DNA from: Flavobacteriaceae bacterium PS02337
GTDB lineage: Bacteria; Bacteroidota; Bacteroidia; Flavobacteriales; Flavobacteriaceae
NCBI GenBank assembly: GCA_029959285.1
Contig: JASCOE010000004.1
Coordinates: 124,001 to 188,000 of the forward strand
Direction: 5' to 3'
Length of the DNA: 64,000 nucleotides
Shown: in pieces, positions 16,360 through 24,803 of the stretch
How positions within the stretch are numbered: the first letter of the stretch is position 1
Layout of the letters: every line of letters starts with the position of its first letter
Program-made: the position numbers and the translations under genes
The notes under the pieces: model-generated
Seen by the model: only the letters and a program-made list of their open reading frames with translations
Told to the model about the DNA's origin: nothing
Databases searched by the model: none

Positions 16360-18648
16360 TTAAGAACCCAAAATGTATTCTAGATTATCTTCAATTTCGT
16401 CGTTAATAAAGCTTTCTTCTAAAAGCGAATCAGATAACAGTTTTTTGTTTTCCTGAAGTTTGATGATTTTTTCCTCAACCGTATTTTTAGAAATAAAACG
16501 AATCACATTTACTTTATTCATTTGTCCAATTCTGTGCGCACGACCAACTCCTTGTTTTTCGGCAAAAGGATTCCACCACGGATCTAAAAATAAAACGTAA
16601 GAAGCTTTTGTAATATTCAAACCAACACCTCCCGCTTTAAGCGAAATAAAAAACAATAACGGATTTTCTTTTTCCTGAAAACGTTTTACTTCTTGTTCGC
16701 GTTTGTTTGCTGGCGTTTCTCCAGTAATTTCGCAAAAATCAATTTTGTTTTCTTTACACCAATCGGTGTAGAAATTTAAATTCGTAACAAATGAACTGAA
16801 AATAATCGCTTTCTGATTTCCTTTTACTAAACTTTCCAGATAATTCGTAACAGCAATATATTTTCCTGAATCAATTTCAGATTCCTGATCAACCATTTTC
16901 GGATGGTTACTCAACTGTCTTAACTTCATCAAAGTATTGATAATACTGATTTTATCAGGACTTGAATCTGTTTTAAGCAAGAAATTACGAGCTTTAGATT
17001 TTTCTTTTTCGTATAATTTTTCCTGTTCAGGATCCATATCACAATAATAAATCTGTTCTGTTAATTCTGGTAAATCTTTCAAAACCTGTTCTTTAGTTCG
17101 TCTTAAAATATAAGGCTGAATAAGATTTTTTAATTCTGATAAAACGTCTTCATTCTGCTTTTTCTCTATCGGATTTTTGAAATTTTCCATAAAGAAAGCA
17201 TAACTGCCCAAAATATCCGGATTTATAAACTGCATTTGTGACCATAAATCGTCAAGCGAATTTTCGATCGGCGTTCCGCTTAAAGCGATTTTATGTCCTG
17301 TGCTAATTTTATTTATGGCTTTAAAAATCTTAGAATTTTTGTTTTTAATGTATTGACTTTCGTCTAAAATCAAATAACGGAAATCGTATTTTTCTAAAAT
17401 TGAAATATCACGATGAACGATGCTGTAACTTGTAAAAATTAAATCGGTCGAATCTAATCTGCTGGCTAATAATTTTCTATCATTTCCAACATATTGCATT
17501 TTAGAAAAATGTGGCGTAAACTTTCCAGCTTCATTATACCAGTTAAAAACCAAAGAAGAAGGTAATACAATCAAAGCTTTTAGCGGTTCTCTTTCGACAG
17601 TAGTTTCATTTGCAAACAAATCAAAATTGGTTGTTTTGGTGGTAAAACCTAATTGTTCTTGAACTGAAACCAAAACTGCCAAAGTTTGCAAGGTTTTTCC
17701 AAGTCCCATATCGTCGGCGAGACACGCGCCAAGATTAGAGTTGAAATGTCCCAAAAGCCATTTTACCCCATCAATTTGATAAGGTCGTAAAGTTGCTTTT
17801 AGTAAATCTGAACCTGTAAATTCTGCTTTATGAATTTGATCTAAATCGTTGCTGATTTCAGAAATTCCGTCTAAAGCCGTAAAATTACTTTTGCGTAAAA
17901 GTAATTCGCCATTTTCGGTTTTAGCCAATTTTGCCAAAGAACCATATTTACTAAACCATTCTAACGGAATCAAAAAATAGTTTCCGTCAGGCAGTTGAAA
18001 AAGTCTTTCTTTACTTTTTATATTCGGAATAATTTCGCTGAAATTAATCTTATAATTGCTAATCGTAATGATAATTTTAATATCAAACCAATCTGCTTTT
18101 GTTTCTTTTGCAATCGAAATCGTATTGCTTTCTGTAATGATTTCTTTGCTTTCGAGTTTTAAATTCTGAATCGTAAAACCTAAGCTTTCCAGTTTTTGTT
18201 TATTGTCAATAATCAATTGAATATTAACATAAGGATCAAGATTTTCTGCTTCAGCATTCGATCCAAATAATTCGTTTTTGATTTTTTCTAAACCAATTTC
18301 GAGTAATTTATTGGTATATAAATTTTCGTCAGCGTTTCGTTTAAACTGAATTATTTTGGGTTCATTCGCTACGCTAAAATCAACAAACGAATGTGTTTTT
18401 TTAGTTTTGCTTGCATCAAAAATATACCCGTTATAATCAAAATAAAGATTGAGATAATAACAGTTTTTAAAGAAATCAAAAACGGGTTGAATGGTGCAGG
18501 AAACAATTTGGTCGCGAAGTTCAATTTCAAAACCATTGGCTTCAATGTCAATTTTTTTGGCTATTTCTGGAATGAAATTTTTAAAATAATCATCAACTAA
18601 TTTTGAAGGAATTTCAATTGATTTTTTCTTTAAAAATGGCGTTAATTT
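16360..18648 (-). CDS. SNF2-family helicase, C-terminal part (frameshifted)
   Basis: The reading frame is open from 18648 to the stop at 16360 (about 762 residues). The helicase core is complete: ADDMGLGKTLQTLAVL (motif I), ILDESQYIKN (motif II), ALSGTPIENSLDDLWSQM (motif III), and QGVGRAHRIGQ (motif VI). No ATG, GTG or TTG occurs in this frame between 18648 and 18217, only a TTG at 18216, yet the intervening codons read as sensible protein. So the true N-terminus is almost certainly the separate frame at 18642-19262. SNF2 ATPases move along duplex DNA and act in repair or remodelling of protein-DNA complexes. Confidence 0.85.
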   Translation of the reverse strand, partial: KLTPFLKKKSIEIPSKLVDDYFKNFIPEIAKKIDIEANGFEIELRDQIVSCTIQPVFDFFKNCYYLNLYFDYNGYIFDASKTKKTHSFVDFSVANEPKIIQFKRNADENLYTNKLLEIGLEKIKNELFGSNAEAENLDPYVNIQLIIDNKQKLESLGFTIQNLKLESKEIITESNTISIAKETKADWFDIKIIITISNYKINFSEIIPNIKSKERLFQLPDGNYFLIPLEWFSKYGSLAKLAKTENGELLLRKSNFTALDGISEISNDLDQIHKAEFTGSDLLKATLRPYQIDGVKWLLGHFNSNLGACLADDMGLGKTLQTLAVLVSVQEQLGFTTKTTNFDLFANETTVEREPLKALIVLPSSLVFNWYNEAGKFTPHFSKMQYVGNDRKLLASRLDSTDLIFTSYSIVHRDISILEKYDFRYLILDESQYIKNKNSKIFKAINKISTGHKIALSGTPIENSLDDLWSQMQFINPDILGSYAFFMENFKNPIEKKQNEDVLSELKNLIQPYILRRTKEQVLKDLPELTEQIYYCDMDPEQEKLYEKEKSKARNFLLKTDSSPDKISIINTLMKLRQLSNHPKMVDQESEIDSGKYIAVTNYLESLVKGNQKAIIFSSFVTNLNFYTDWCKENKIDFCEITGETPANKREQEVKRFQEKENPLLFFISLKAGGVGLNITKASYVLFLDPWWNPFAEKQGVGRAHRIGQMNKVNVIRFISKNTVEEKIIKLQENKKLLSDSLLEESFINDEIEDNLEYILGS

Positions 18649-19262
18649 TTAGTATTTAATTCTTTTAATCGTCCTAATTTTTTATCGATAATTAACCAAC
18701 CTGGTTCATCTAAAAGAATATCTACAGTAGCATTCATTGGAAGAAAAGTAGTTTCATTTTCCTTTAATGAAAGCGTATAAGTGATTCCTTCAGCATGTTT
18801 TTCAAATTGAATCTGAGGTTCAAAATCCAAAGAATCGATGTTAACTCTTGAACGATAAAAATCTTTTTCGGGACTTAAATTCAGCGAAAGCGGAAATTGT
18901 TCCTTAACAATCAAATCGTAAAACGGACTTAAATGAATCTGTAAATGCTGGCGAATGGCAAAATCAATTTTAGAATCTTTCTGTAAATCTGCAATTGTTT
19001 TGGCTGATTTTATTTTTGCACCAAATTTTTTAAAAATAAATTCAGGTTTTAAAGATTCACAAATGGTGAGTATTTTTTTTGAATTTGGATCTAAACTTTC
19101 AAAATCAATTCCGAAACTTTCAAGCACGCCTTTTGTTGCTTTTTTGTCTAGATATTTGATTTCAATAGTATTTTCAACAATATAAGCTGTTGGAATATAA
19201 GTATTCAGGTTTTTTTCAAAACTGATATCAAAACAGAACTGAAATGGTTTTGTAGGTTGCAA
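18642..19262 (-). CDS. SNF2-family helicase, N-terminal part (frameshifted)
   Basis: 206 residues from a TTG start to a TAA at 18642, overlapping the helicase frame by a few bases. It ends in LGRLKELNTKN and, read with one extra A in the run at 18646-18650, continues straight into KKLTPFLKKKSIEI of the downstream frame, giving a protein of about 967 residues, the normal size for the Bacteroidota SNF2 helicases with this N-terminal region. So this is the amino end of the same gene and not an independent one. It could be a one-base deletion, a base-calling fault in the A-run, or a frameshift site. Confidence 0.8.
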   Translation of the reverse strand: MQPTKPFQFCFDISFEKNLNTYIPTAYIVENTIEIKYLDKKATKGVLESFGIDFESLDPNSKKILTICESLKPEFIFKKFGAKIKSAKTIADLQKDSKIDFAIRQHLQIHLSPFYDLIVKEQFPLSLNLSPEKDFYRSRVNIDSLDFEPQIQFEKHAEGITYTLSLKENETTFLPMNATVDILLDEPGWLIIDKKLGRLKELNTKN

Positions 19263-19309
19263 AATATTGGGATTTGGTTAGGCTTATAATTTAGTTTTGG
19301 GCAAAAAAT

Positions 19310-19349
19310 AAAGGAGTTTTCAAAAAATAATAATTTGAAAACTCCTTTT
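19310..19349. terminator. strong stem-loop terminator
   Basis: A 15-base stem (AAAGGAGTTTTCAAA and its complement) with T-run, downstream of the methyltransferase gene on the minus strand. Confidence 0.8.
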
Positions 19350-19376
19350 AAATGAACTTGTATCACTTATATGGTG
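19346..19376. repeat. dispersed repeat, family with core ACTTATATGGTG
   Basis: 31 bases matching 29 of 31 with 30721-30751. It directly follows the terminator stem. Confidence 0.7.
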
Positions 19377-19382
19377 AAAAAA

Positions 19383-20156
19383 TTAGTTTTCCTGTTTAAA
19401 GCAAAGCGGAATAATTTCGCCTTTTGCCAAACAGTATTTTTCTACCAATTCTGGTGCAATTTTATTCGTATAATCTTCTTCAATAACAATAAAACCGATG
19501 CTTCTTAATTTGTCGAAATAATCGCGTCCGTAAACACGAACGTGATCGTATTGTCCGAAAATTTTAGCACGCTCTTTTTGATCTGTAATCGAATCATCTG
19601 CAAAAGTAACTTCGCGAGATAAGTCTTGTGGAATTTGCAAAATCGCCATTCCGCCTGGTTTTAAAACACGATATAATTCCTGCATCGCTTTTGTGTCGTC
19701 TGGAATATGTTCTAAAACGTGATTGCATAAAATAACGTCGTATTCGTTGTCTTTAAAAGGTAAATTACAAATATCTGCTTTTACATCTGCCAAAGGCGAA
19801 AGCAAATCGGTTGTAGTATAATCTAAGTTTTTCTGCTTGCGGAATCTTTTGTAAAAAGCTTGTTCGGGAGCAAAATGCAGTACTTTTTTTGGTGCTGTAA
19901 AAAAATCAGTTTGATCGTTTAAATACAACCAAAGCAAACGGTGTCTCTCTAAAGAAAGTGTACTCGGCGAAAGCACATTATTACGTTGTTTTCCGTATCC
20001 GTAAGGTAAAAACGATTTAAAGCTTCTGCCATCAATAGGATCTGTAAATTTATCTCCTCTTAATGAGAAAGCTAAAATTGGACGCGCCACATAACTCAAA
20101 CGAATTAATAATGGACGCGGAATTGTATTAAGTACTAATTTAAAAAGTTTCTTCAC
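19383..20156 (-). CDS. class I SAM-dependent methyltransferase
   Basis: 257 residues from a GTG start (MKKLFKLVLN). Class I fold: motif I is an unusual HFAPEQAFYKRF (around residue 93), motif II is YTTTDLLSPLADVKADIC, then NEYDVILCNHVLEHIPDD (motif IV) and ELYRVLKPGGMAILQIP (motif VI). The HVLEHI signature is typical of small-molecule and envelope-lipid methyltransferases. N-terminal hydrophobic stretch PRPLLIRLSYVARPILAFSL may be a membrane-contact helix. The substrate is unknown. It lies upstream of the SNF2 gene on the same strand but is separated by a terminator. Confidence 0.82.
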   Translation of the reverse strand: MKKLFKLVLNTIPRPLLIRLSYVARPILAFSLRGDKFTDPIDGRSFKSFLPYGYGKQRNNVLSPSTLSLERHRLLWLYLNDQTDFFTAPKKVLHFAPEQAFYKRFRKQKNLDYTTTDLLSPLADVKADICNLPFKDNEYDVILCNHVLEHIPDDTKAMQELYRVLKPGGMAILQIPQDLSREVTFADDSITDQKERAKIFGQYDHVRVYGRDYFDKLRSIGFIVIEEDYTNKIAPELVEKYCLAKGEIIPLCFKQEN

Positions 20157-20172
20157 AGTTAAATAAATTTGA

Positions 20173-20204
20173 ACACGAATTTCACAAATTTACACGGATT
20201 AATG
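20173..20204 (+). repeat. left flank of the GxxExxY cassette
   Basis: 32 bases starting ACACGAATTTCAC. The reverse complement of 20649-20680 matches 27 of 32 positions. Confidence 0.65.
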
Positions 20205-20237
20205 TTGTGGTGAAATTTCACGAACTTTTGATTTGGT

Positions 20238-20612
20238 TTAAAGTATTATTCTTTTGTATTTAAGGCTATCTTCTCCAAAATTGACTAATAAGCCTAATTT
20301 ATTTTTAGATGCCGCTAAATAATTTAATGTTTGTTTGATTTCTCCTGTTGTTAATGTTGCAATTGCTTTTAGTTCTAGTATAATTTCATCAAAAATAACA
20401 AAGTCTGCAAAATAATAACTGGGTAATATAATGTCTTTGTAAGCAATGTTATATCTTAATTCTCTATTATAAGGAATATGATTTCGTTGAAATTCATATT
20501 CTAAAGCATCGCCATAAACTTTCTCACTATGTCCTTTTCCTAATATTTTATGGACTTCCATACAAATCCCAATAATTTTATAGGACTCTTCTCTTAAATA
20601 CAATTCACTCAT
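20238..20612 (-). CDS. GxxExxY protein (PDDEXK_3 family)
   Basis: 124 residues. The name-giving motif G-H-S-E-K-V-Y is at residues 27-33 (GKGHSEKVYGDAL). Further on the PD-(D/E)XK nuclease-like core is visible: YFADFVIFDEIILELKA, with D, E and K in the usual order, then TTGEIKQTLNYLAASKNKLGLLVNFG. Activity has not been established for this family, which is often repeated in Bacteroidota genomes. Here it is set between inverted 32-base flanks, as if inserted between the methyltransferase and map genes. It is complete, with an ATG start. Confidence 0.9.
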   Translation of the reverse strand: MSELYLREESYKIIGICMEVHKILGKGHSEKVYGDALEYEFQRNHIPYNRELRYNIAYKDIILPSYYFADFVIFDEIILELKAIATLTTGEIKQTLNYLAASKNKLGLLVNFGEDSLKYKRIIL

Positions 20613-20648
20613 TATTTTTATTTCGTTTTAGTGTAATTTTTACCATAA

Positions 20649-20680
20649 CACTAATCCGTGATAATTCGTGAAATTAGTGT
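20649..20680 (-). repeat. right flank of the GxxExxY cassette
   Basis: Inverted copy of 20173-20204 (27 of 32). It ends inside the last bases of map, so it also forms the map stop. Confidence 0.6.
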
Positions 20681-21498
20681 TATAGAATAAGTGGTATTTG
20701 TCTGAATTCGTCTTCTTCGTTGCTTTCGATTCCTAAAGCTTTGTAGATGTATTGGAAAGTCGATAATAATTCTGGTTTTCCATCGACTAAAGCTACGTCG
20801 TGCTCAAAATGTGCACTTGGTTTTCCGTCAGCAGTAAGAATTGTCCAGCCGTCTTTTAGTTGTTTGATATTTCTTGTTCCCATGTTAATCATAGGTTCGA
20901 TGGCAACAACCATTCCTTCAACAAACATTTTTCCACGACCGCGTTTTCCGTAATTTGGCATTTCTGGTTCTTCGTGCATTTTTTGCCCAACACCATGTCC
21001 AACCAATTCACGCACAACTCCGTAACCGTGAGCTTCTGTATATTTTTGAATTGCATTTCCAACATCTTCAACGCGATTTCCAGCTTTAAATTCTCTAATT
21101 CCAACGTAAAGAGATTCTTTAGTGATGCGTAAAAGTTTTTTAACTTCTGGCGCAACTTCTCCAATTTCGAAACTATATGCGTGATCTCCGTGATAACCAT
21201 TTTTAAAAGCACCACAGTCAACCGAGATTACATCTCCATTTTTAAGAGGCGTATTATTAGGAATACCGTGAACAACTTGAGCGTTTGGACTCATACAAAG
21301 CGAATTCGGGAAATCGTACAAACCAAGAAAACTTGGAACTGCACCGTGATCACGAATAAATTCTTCGGCTAATTTGTCAAGATATAATGTAGTTACTCCT
21401 TCTCTAATTTCAGAAGCAATCATTCCTAATGTTTTTGATACGATTAAAGCACTTTCGCGCATTAATTCGATTTCCTCTCTAGTTTTTTGGATAATCAT
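20680..21498 (-). CDS. map: methionine aminopeptidase, type I
   Basis: 272 residues, from ATG; a TTG eight codons upstream overlaps the promoter box and is rejected. Five metal ligands are recognisable: two Asp (VDCGAFKNGYHGDHAYSF), His in ELVGHGVGQKMHEEP, Glu in VAIEPMINM and Glu in HFEHDVAL. The enzyme removes the first Met from nascent proteins in the cytoplasm. The C-terminal end (SNEEDEFRQIPLIL) is longer than in E. coli Map, as usual in Bacteroidota. It has a TACTTTTG promoter box. Confidence 0.96.
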   Translation of the reverse strand: MIIQKTREEIELMRESALIVSKTLGMIASEIREGVTTLYLDKLAEEFIRDHGAVPSFLGLYDFPNSLCMSPNAQVVHGIPNNTPLKNGDVISVDCGAFKNGYHGDHAYSFEIGEVAPEVKKLLRITKESLYVGIREFKAGNRVEDVGNAIQKYTEAHGYGVVRELVGHGVGQKMHEEPEMPNYGKRGRGKMFVEGMVVAIEPMINMGTRNIKQLKDGWTILTADGKPSAHFEHDVALVDGKPELLSTFQYIYKALGIESNEEDEFRQIPLIL

Positions 21499-21519
21499 AT
21501 TTTTCCCATTTTCAGTTCG

Positions 21520-21527
21520 CAAAAGTA
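21520..21527 (-). promoter_or_regulatory. promoter box of map
   Basis: Minus-strand TACTTTTG, 21 bases before the map start; it contains the TTG alternative start. Confidence 0.55.
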
Positions 21528-21725
21528 CAATATTTTATCTAAATTTTTTAGCCACGAATTCTCGAATTAATGCAAATTGAAATTTTCTAAAATTGAATTT
21601 CAATGATTTTAATTTTTAGAGATAAAAAAAGGTGATAATCCTTCATTTTGGAGCTATTAAACAATCAATAGAGTTAAAGTGTTTCAGAAAAAAGCCATAA
21701 ATTAGTAGTAAAAACGTTTATAATC

Positions 21726-22979
21726 ATGGAAACTATTACAGATCAAGATATATCTAAAGTAAAAGCTCTTAAGAAAATGAAGAGAAATGCTTTGGCTCTT
21801 TTGGGTGTCGCAGTGCTGTTGTTTATCATTGCGATTTATTTTAAAATTCCAATGCTACAGGCTTTTAGCGAAGCAGCGATGGTCGGTGGAATTGCAGATT
21901 GGTTTGCTGTTGTGGCTTTGTTCCGTCATCCGATGGGAATTCCGATTTGGCATACAGCTATTATTCCAACCAAGAAAAATGAAATTGGAGAAAATCTTGG
22001 AAATTTTGTTTCTGAAGAATTCCTGAATCGAGAGAAATTAGAAATTAAATTAGACGAATTCAATTTTGCAACTAAAGCTTCAGATTGGCTTTCACAAAAT
22101 GAAAATGCCAATAAAATTGCAAGTGCGGTGGCGTTGAATATTGTTCCAGGAATTTTAAGGACGATAAAAGATGAAGATGTCAGAAGATTTATTCAGGTTC
22201 AATTTAGAGAAAAAATTGAAGGAATAAATTTTGGAGATTGGGTTGCACTTGCTTTAGAGCCTTTGCAGAAAGGAAGTGTAAAAGATGAATTGCTTACGAA
22301 TCTTTTGCAAGTTATGAGCGCCGAATTAGCCAATAATAAAGATTTGATTCGGAAAAAAGTAAAAGCTTCGACTCCGTTTTTAAGTTTCGGATTGGCCGAT
22401 AAAAGTATTACAGAAGGAGTTTTTAACGGATTGCAAGATTTTCTAAATGAAGCCAAAAATCCTGAAAGCGCGGTAAGAGTAAAAATTGATGAATACGTTT
22501 ATAATTTTCTAGATAAAATAAAAAATTCTGAAGAAATGCGAATTAAAATCAACGATATGATTTTAGGTTTCGTTGGAAAAAAAGAAGTTCAGGATTATAT
22601 TAACGGAATTTGGGATGAAATAAAATTATCGATTTCAAATGATGTGAATAAAGGTGATGATTCTTCGATAAAAAATAATATCGCCAATTTGATTCAAGGA
22701 TTTGGAAACGGAATTAAAGAAGATCCTGTTATGATTGACAAAATCAATAATTTTATTAAAACTGATTTGCTGTCGGTTCTTTTGAATAATAAAAAAGTAA
22801 TTGGAGATTTAATTTCGTCAACCGTAAAAAGTTGGGACGGAAAAGAAGTTTCAGAAAAATTAGAATTAGAAATCGGAAAAGATCTTCAATACATCAGAAT
22901 CAACGGAACTTTGGTTGGAGGTTTTATTGGACTTGTGATTTATGGTGTTGAACAATTGTATCATTATTTTATTGTTTGA
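21726..22979 (+). CDS. DUF445 family membrane protein
   Basis: 417 residues. Two membrane segments at the ends (about 23-41 near the N-terminus and GTLVGGFIGLVIYGV near 398-412 at the C-terminus) flank a long helical domain. The stretch FSEAAMVGGIADWFAVVALFRHPMGIPIWHTAIIP (in parts, about 48-81) is the DUF445 signature. Function is not known; relatives in Bacillus are called YheB, and the C-terminal domain in others resembles domains that sit at the membrane. Single gene on this strand, flanked by a palindromic repeat. Confidence 0.9.
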   Translation: METITDQDISKVKALKKMKRNALALLGVAVLLFIIAIYFKIPMLQAFSEAAMVGGIADWFAVVALFRHPMGIPIWHTAIIPTKKNEIGENLGNFVSEEFLNREKLEIKLDEFNFATKASDWLSQNENANKIASAVALNIVPGILRTIKDEDVRRFIQVQFREKIEGINFGDWVALALEPLQKGSVKDELLTNLLQVMSAELANNKDLIRKKVKASTPFLSFGLADKSITEGVFNGLQDFLNEAKNPESAVRVKIDEYVYNFLDKIKNSEEMRIKINDMILGFVGKKEVQDYINGIWDEIKLSISNDVNKGDDSSIKNNIANLIQGFGNGIKEDPVMIDKINNFIKTDLLSVLLNNKKVIGDLISSTVKSWDGKEVSEKLELEIGKDLQYIRINGTLVGGFIGLVIYGVEQLYHYFIV

Positions 22980-23003
22980 TAAAGAAGTTTTTATGAGTAC
23001 GAA

Positions 23004-23074
23004 TGTCAGGCTGAGCGAAGTCGAAGCCCCGCGATGATATTGCACGTGTGCCTTCGACTTCGCTCAGGCTGACA
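23004..23074. repeat. inverted repeat with 23-base arms
   Basis: Arms at 23004-23026 and 23052-23074 pair with one mismatch; core GAGCGAAGTCGAAG / CTTCGACTTCGCTC. The 25-base loop ends CACGTGTGC. A common flavobacterial intergenic element. Confidence 0.8.
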
Positions 23075-23092
23075 CCAAACTAGCTTAAAAAC

Positions 23093-23130
23093 AAAAAGAG
23101 GCAAATTCTAAAAATTTGCCTCTTTTTTTA
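23093..23130. terminator. bidirectional terminator
   Basis: AGAGGCAAATT / AATTTGCCTCT stem between the DUF445 gene and gpmI. Confidence 0.85.
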
Positions 23131-23146
23131 TAAATAAAAATGGTTT

Positions 23147-24664
23147 CTATAATAATGAATGACAAGTCATTGCATTTGGCTGCTGAATGCCCATCAATTC
23201 TAAAATTGTTGGAGCAATATCACCTAAAACACCATCTTGAATAGTTTTCAATTGTTTGTCAACTAAAATAATCGGCACTGGGTTTGTTGTGTGCGCAGTA
23301 TTTGGGGATCCATCAGGATTAATCATCGTTTCACAGTTTCCGTGATCGGCAATTACGATTGTAGTATAATTATTTGCAAGAGCCGCTTCGATAACTTGTT
23401 TTGCACAAGCGTCAACAGCTTCACAAGCTTTAATTGCCGCTTCCATAATTCCGGTGTGACCAACCATGTCTCCGTTTGCGAAATTCAAACAAACGAAATC
23501 AACTTCACCTTTATTCAATTCAGGAACAAGAGCATCAGTAAGTTCGTAAGCGCTCATTTCAGGTTTTAAATCGTAAGTTGCTACTTTTGGAGAATTTCTT
23601 AAGATTCTTTCTTCGCCTACAAAAGGAACTTCTCTTCCTCCAGAGAAAAAGAAAGTTACGTGAGGATACTTTTCAGTTTCAGCAATTCTAATTTGTTTTT
23701 TGCCCGCTTTTTCTAAAACTTCACCAAGAGTTTCTGTAATATTATCTTTGTTGTAAACTACTTTTACGTTTTGGTACGTTTCGTCGTAGTTTGTCAATGT
23801 TACATAATATAGGTTTAATTTGTGCATGTTTTGCTCATGGAAATCCTGTTGAGAAAGCGCTTCTGTAAGTTCGCGCCCTCTATCTGTTCTAAAATTGAAG
23901 AAAATTACAACATCACCTTCAATAATTGTAGCAAGCGGTTTTGCATTTTCATCAACAATAACAACAGGTTCGATAAATTCGTCAGTAACATCTTTTGCGT
24001 AGCTATCTAAAACACTTGCAACAGCATTTGTTGATGGAGTTCCAACACCGTTAACAACAAGATCGTAAGCTAATTTTACACGTTCCCAACGTTTGTCACG
24101 ATCCATTGCGTAGTAACGTCCAATTATAGAAGCAATTTTTACTGGAGTATCTTTAATATAATCTTCTAAATCGTGAATGTATTTTCCTCCCGATTTTGGG
24201 TCAACGTCACGTCCGTCTGTAAAAGCGTGAACATAAACTTGATCTAAACCATATTCTTGAGAAGCATCAATTAATCCGCGAAGGTGTGAAGTATGTGAGT
24301 GAACACCACCGTCTGAAACTAATCCTAAAAAGTGTACTTTTTTGTTATTGTCTTTAGCGTAAGTAAAAGCATCAATTAATACTTGCTCTTTTGCTAATGT
24401 TTTATGCTCTACAGCTAAATTTATTTTGGCTAAATCCTGATATACAATTCTTCCAGCACCAAGGTTCATGTGTCCAACCTCGCTGTTTCCCATTTGACCT
24501 TCAGGCAAACCAACATTTAATCCGTCGGTTCTAAGTTGCGCACTTGGGTAATTTTTGTAAAGACTGTTTATAAAAGGAACATTTGCATTGTCTATTGCAG
24601 ATACTTTAGGGTCAGGAGATTTTCCCCAACCGTCTAAAATCATAAGGATAACTTTTTTGTTCAT
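23147..24664 (-). CDS. gpmI: 2,3-bisphosphoglycerate-independent phosphoglycerate mutase
   Basis: 505 residues, the standard iPGM length. Start at the ATG giving KKVILMILDGWG; a longer version from TTG at 24709 would begin inside the -33 element and is rejected. The metal Asp (D11) and the phosphoserine in GQMGNSEVGHMN (S61) are present, followed by VSDGGVHSHTSHL and the C-terminal IVIADHGNCETM. It exchanges 3- and 2-phosphoglycerate in glycolysis and gluconeogenesis. Promoter TTG-N18-TATCTTTG. Confidence 0.97.
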   Translation of the reverse strand: MNKKVILMILDGWGKSPDPKVSAIDNANVPFINSLYKNYPSAQLRTDGLNVGLPEGQMGNSEVGHMNLGAGRIVYQDLAKINLAVEHKTLAKEQVLIDAFTYAKDNNKKVHFLGLVSDGGVHSHTSHLRGLIDASQEYGLDQVYVHAFTDGRDVDPKSGGKYIHDLEDYIKDTPVKIASIIGRYYAMDRDKRWERVKLAYDLVVNGVGTPSTNAVASVLDSYAKDVTDEFIEPVVIVDENAKPLATIIEGDVVIFFNFRTDRGRELTEALSQQDFHEQNMHKLNLYYVTLTNYDETYQNVKVVYNKDNITETLGEVLEKAGKKQIRIAETEKYPHVTFFFSGGREVPFVGEERILRNSPKVATYDLKPEMSAYELTDALVPELNKGEVDFVCLNFANGDMVGHTGIMEAAIKACEAVDACAKQVIEAALANNYTTIVIADHGNCETMINPDGSPNTAHTTNPVPIILVDKQLKTIQDGVLGDIAPTILELMGIQQPNAMTCHSLL

Positions 24665-24680
24665 TACTTTTTGTTTTCTA

Positions 24681-24709
24681 CAAAGATAAGTCATTTCTAA
24701 AATTGGCAA
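24681..24709 (-). promoter_or_regulatory. promoter of gpmI
   Basis: Minus strand: TTG (24707-24709), 18 bases, then TATCTTTG (24681-24688). Confidence 0.7.
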
Positions 24710-24803
24710 GAAACCTTTGTGACATTTATATTTTATAAAATGAAGCTCGATAAAAAATATTAATTTAATTACAGAAGTCTTTATTTTTTAAAATTAATTC
24801 ACG

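Noticed and set aside
18642-18660. classical -1 frameshift heptamer in the SNF2 gene
   Set aside because: The sequence ACT AAA AAT is not a good X XXY YYZ site and no downstream stem is evident, so programmed slippage is possible but not the first choice.
23147-24709. longer gpmI from TTG 24709
   Set aside because: That TTG is the -33 element of a full TTG-N18-TATCTTTG promoter, and family members begin at the ATG at 24664.
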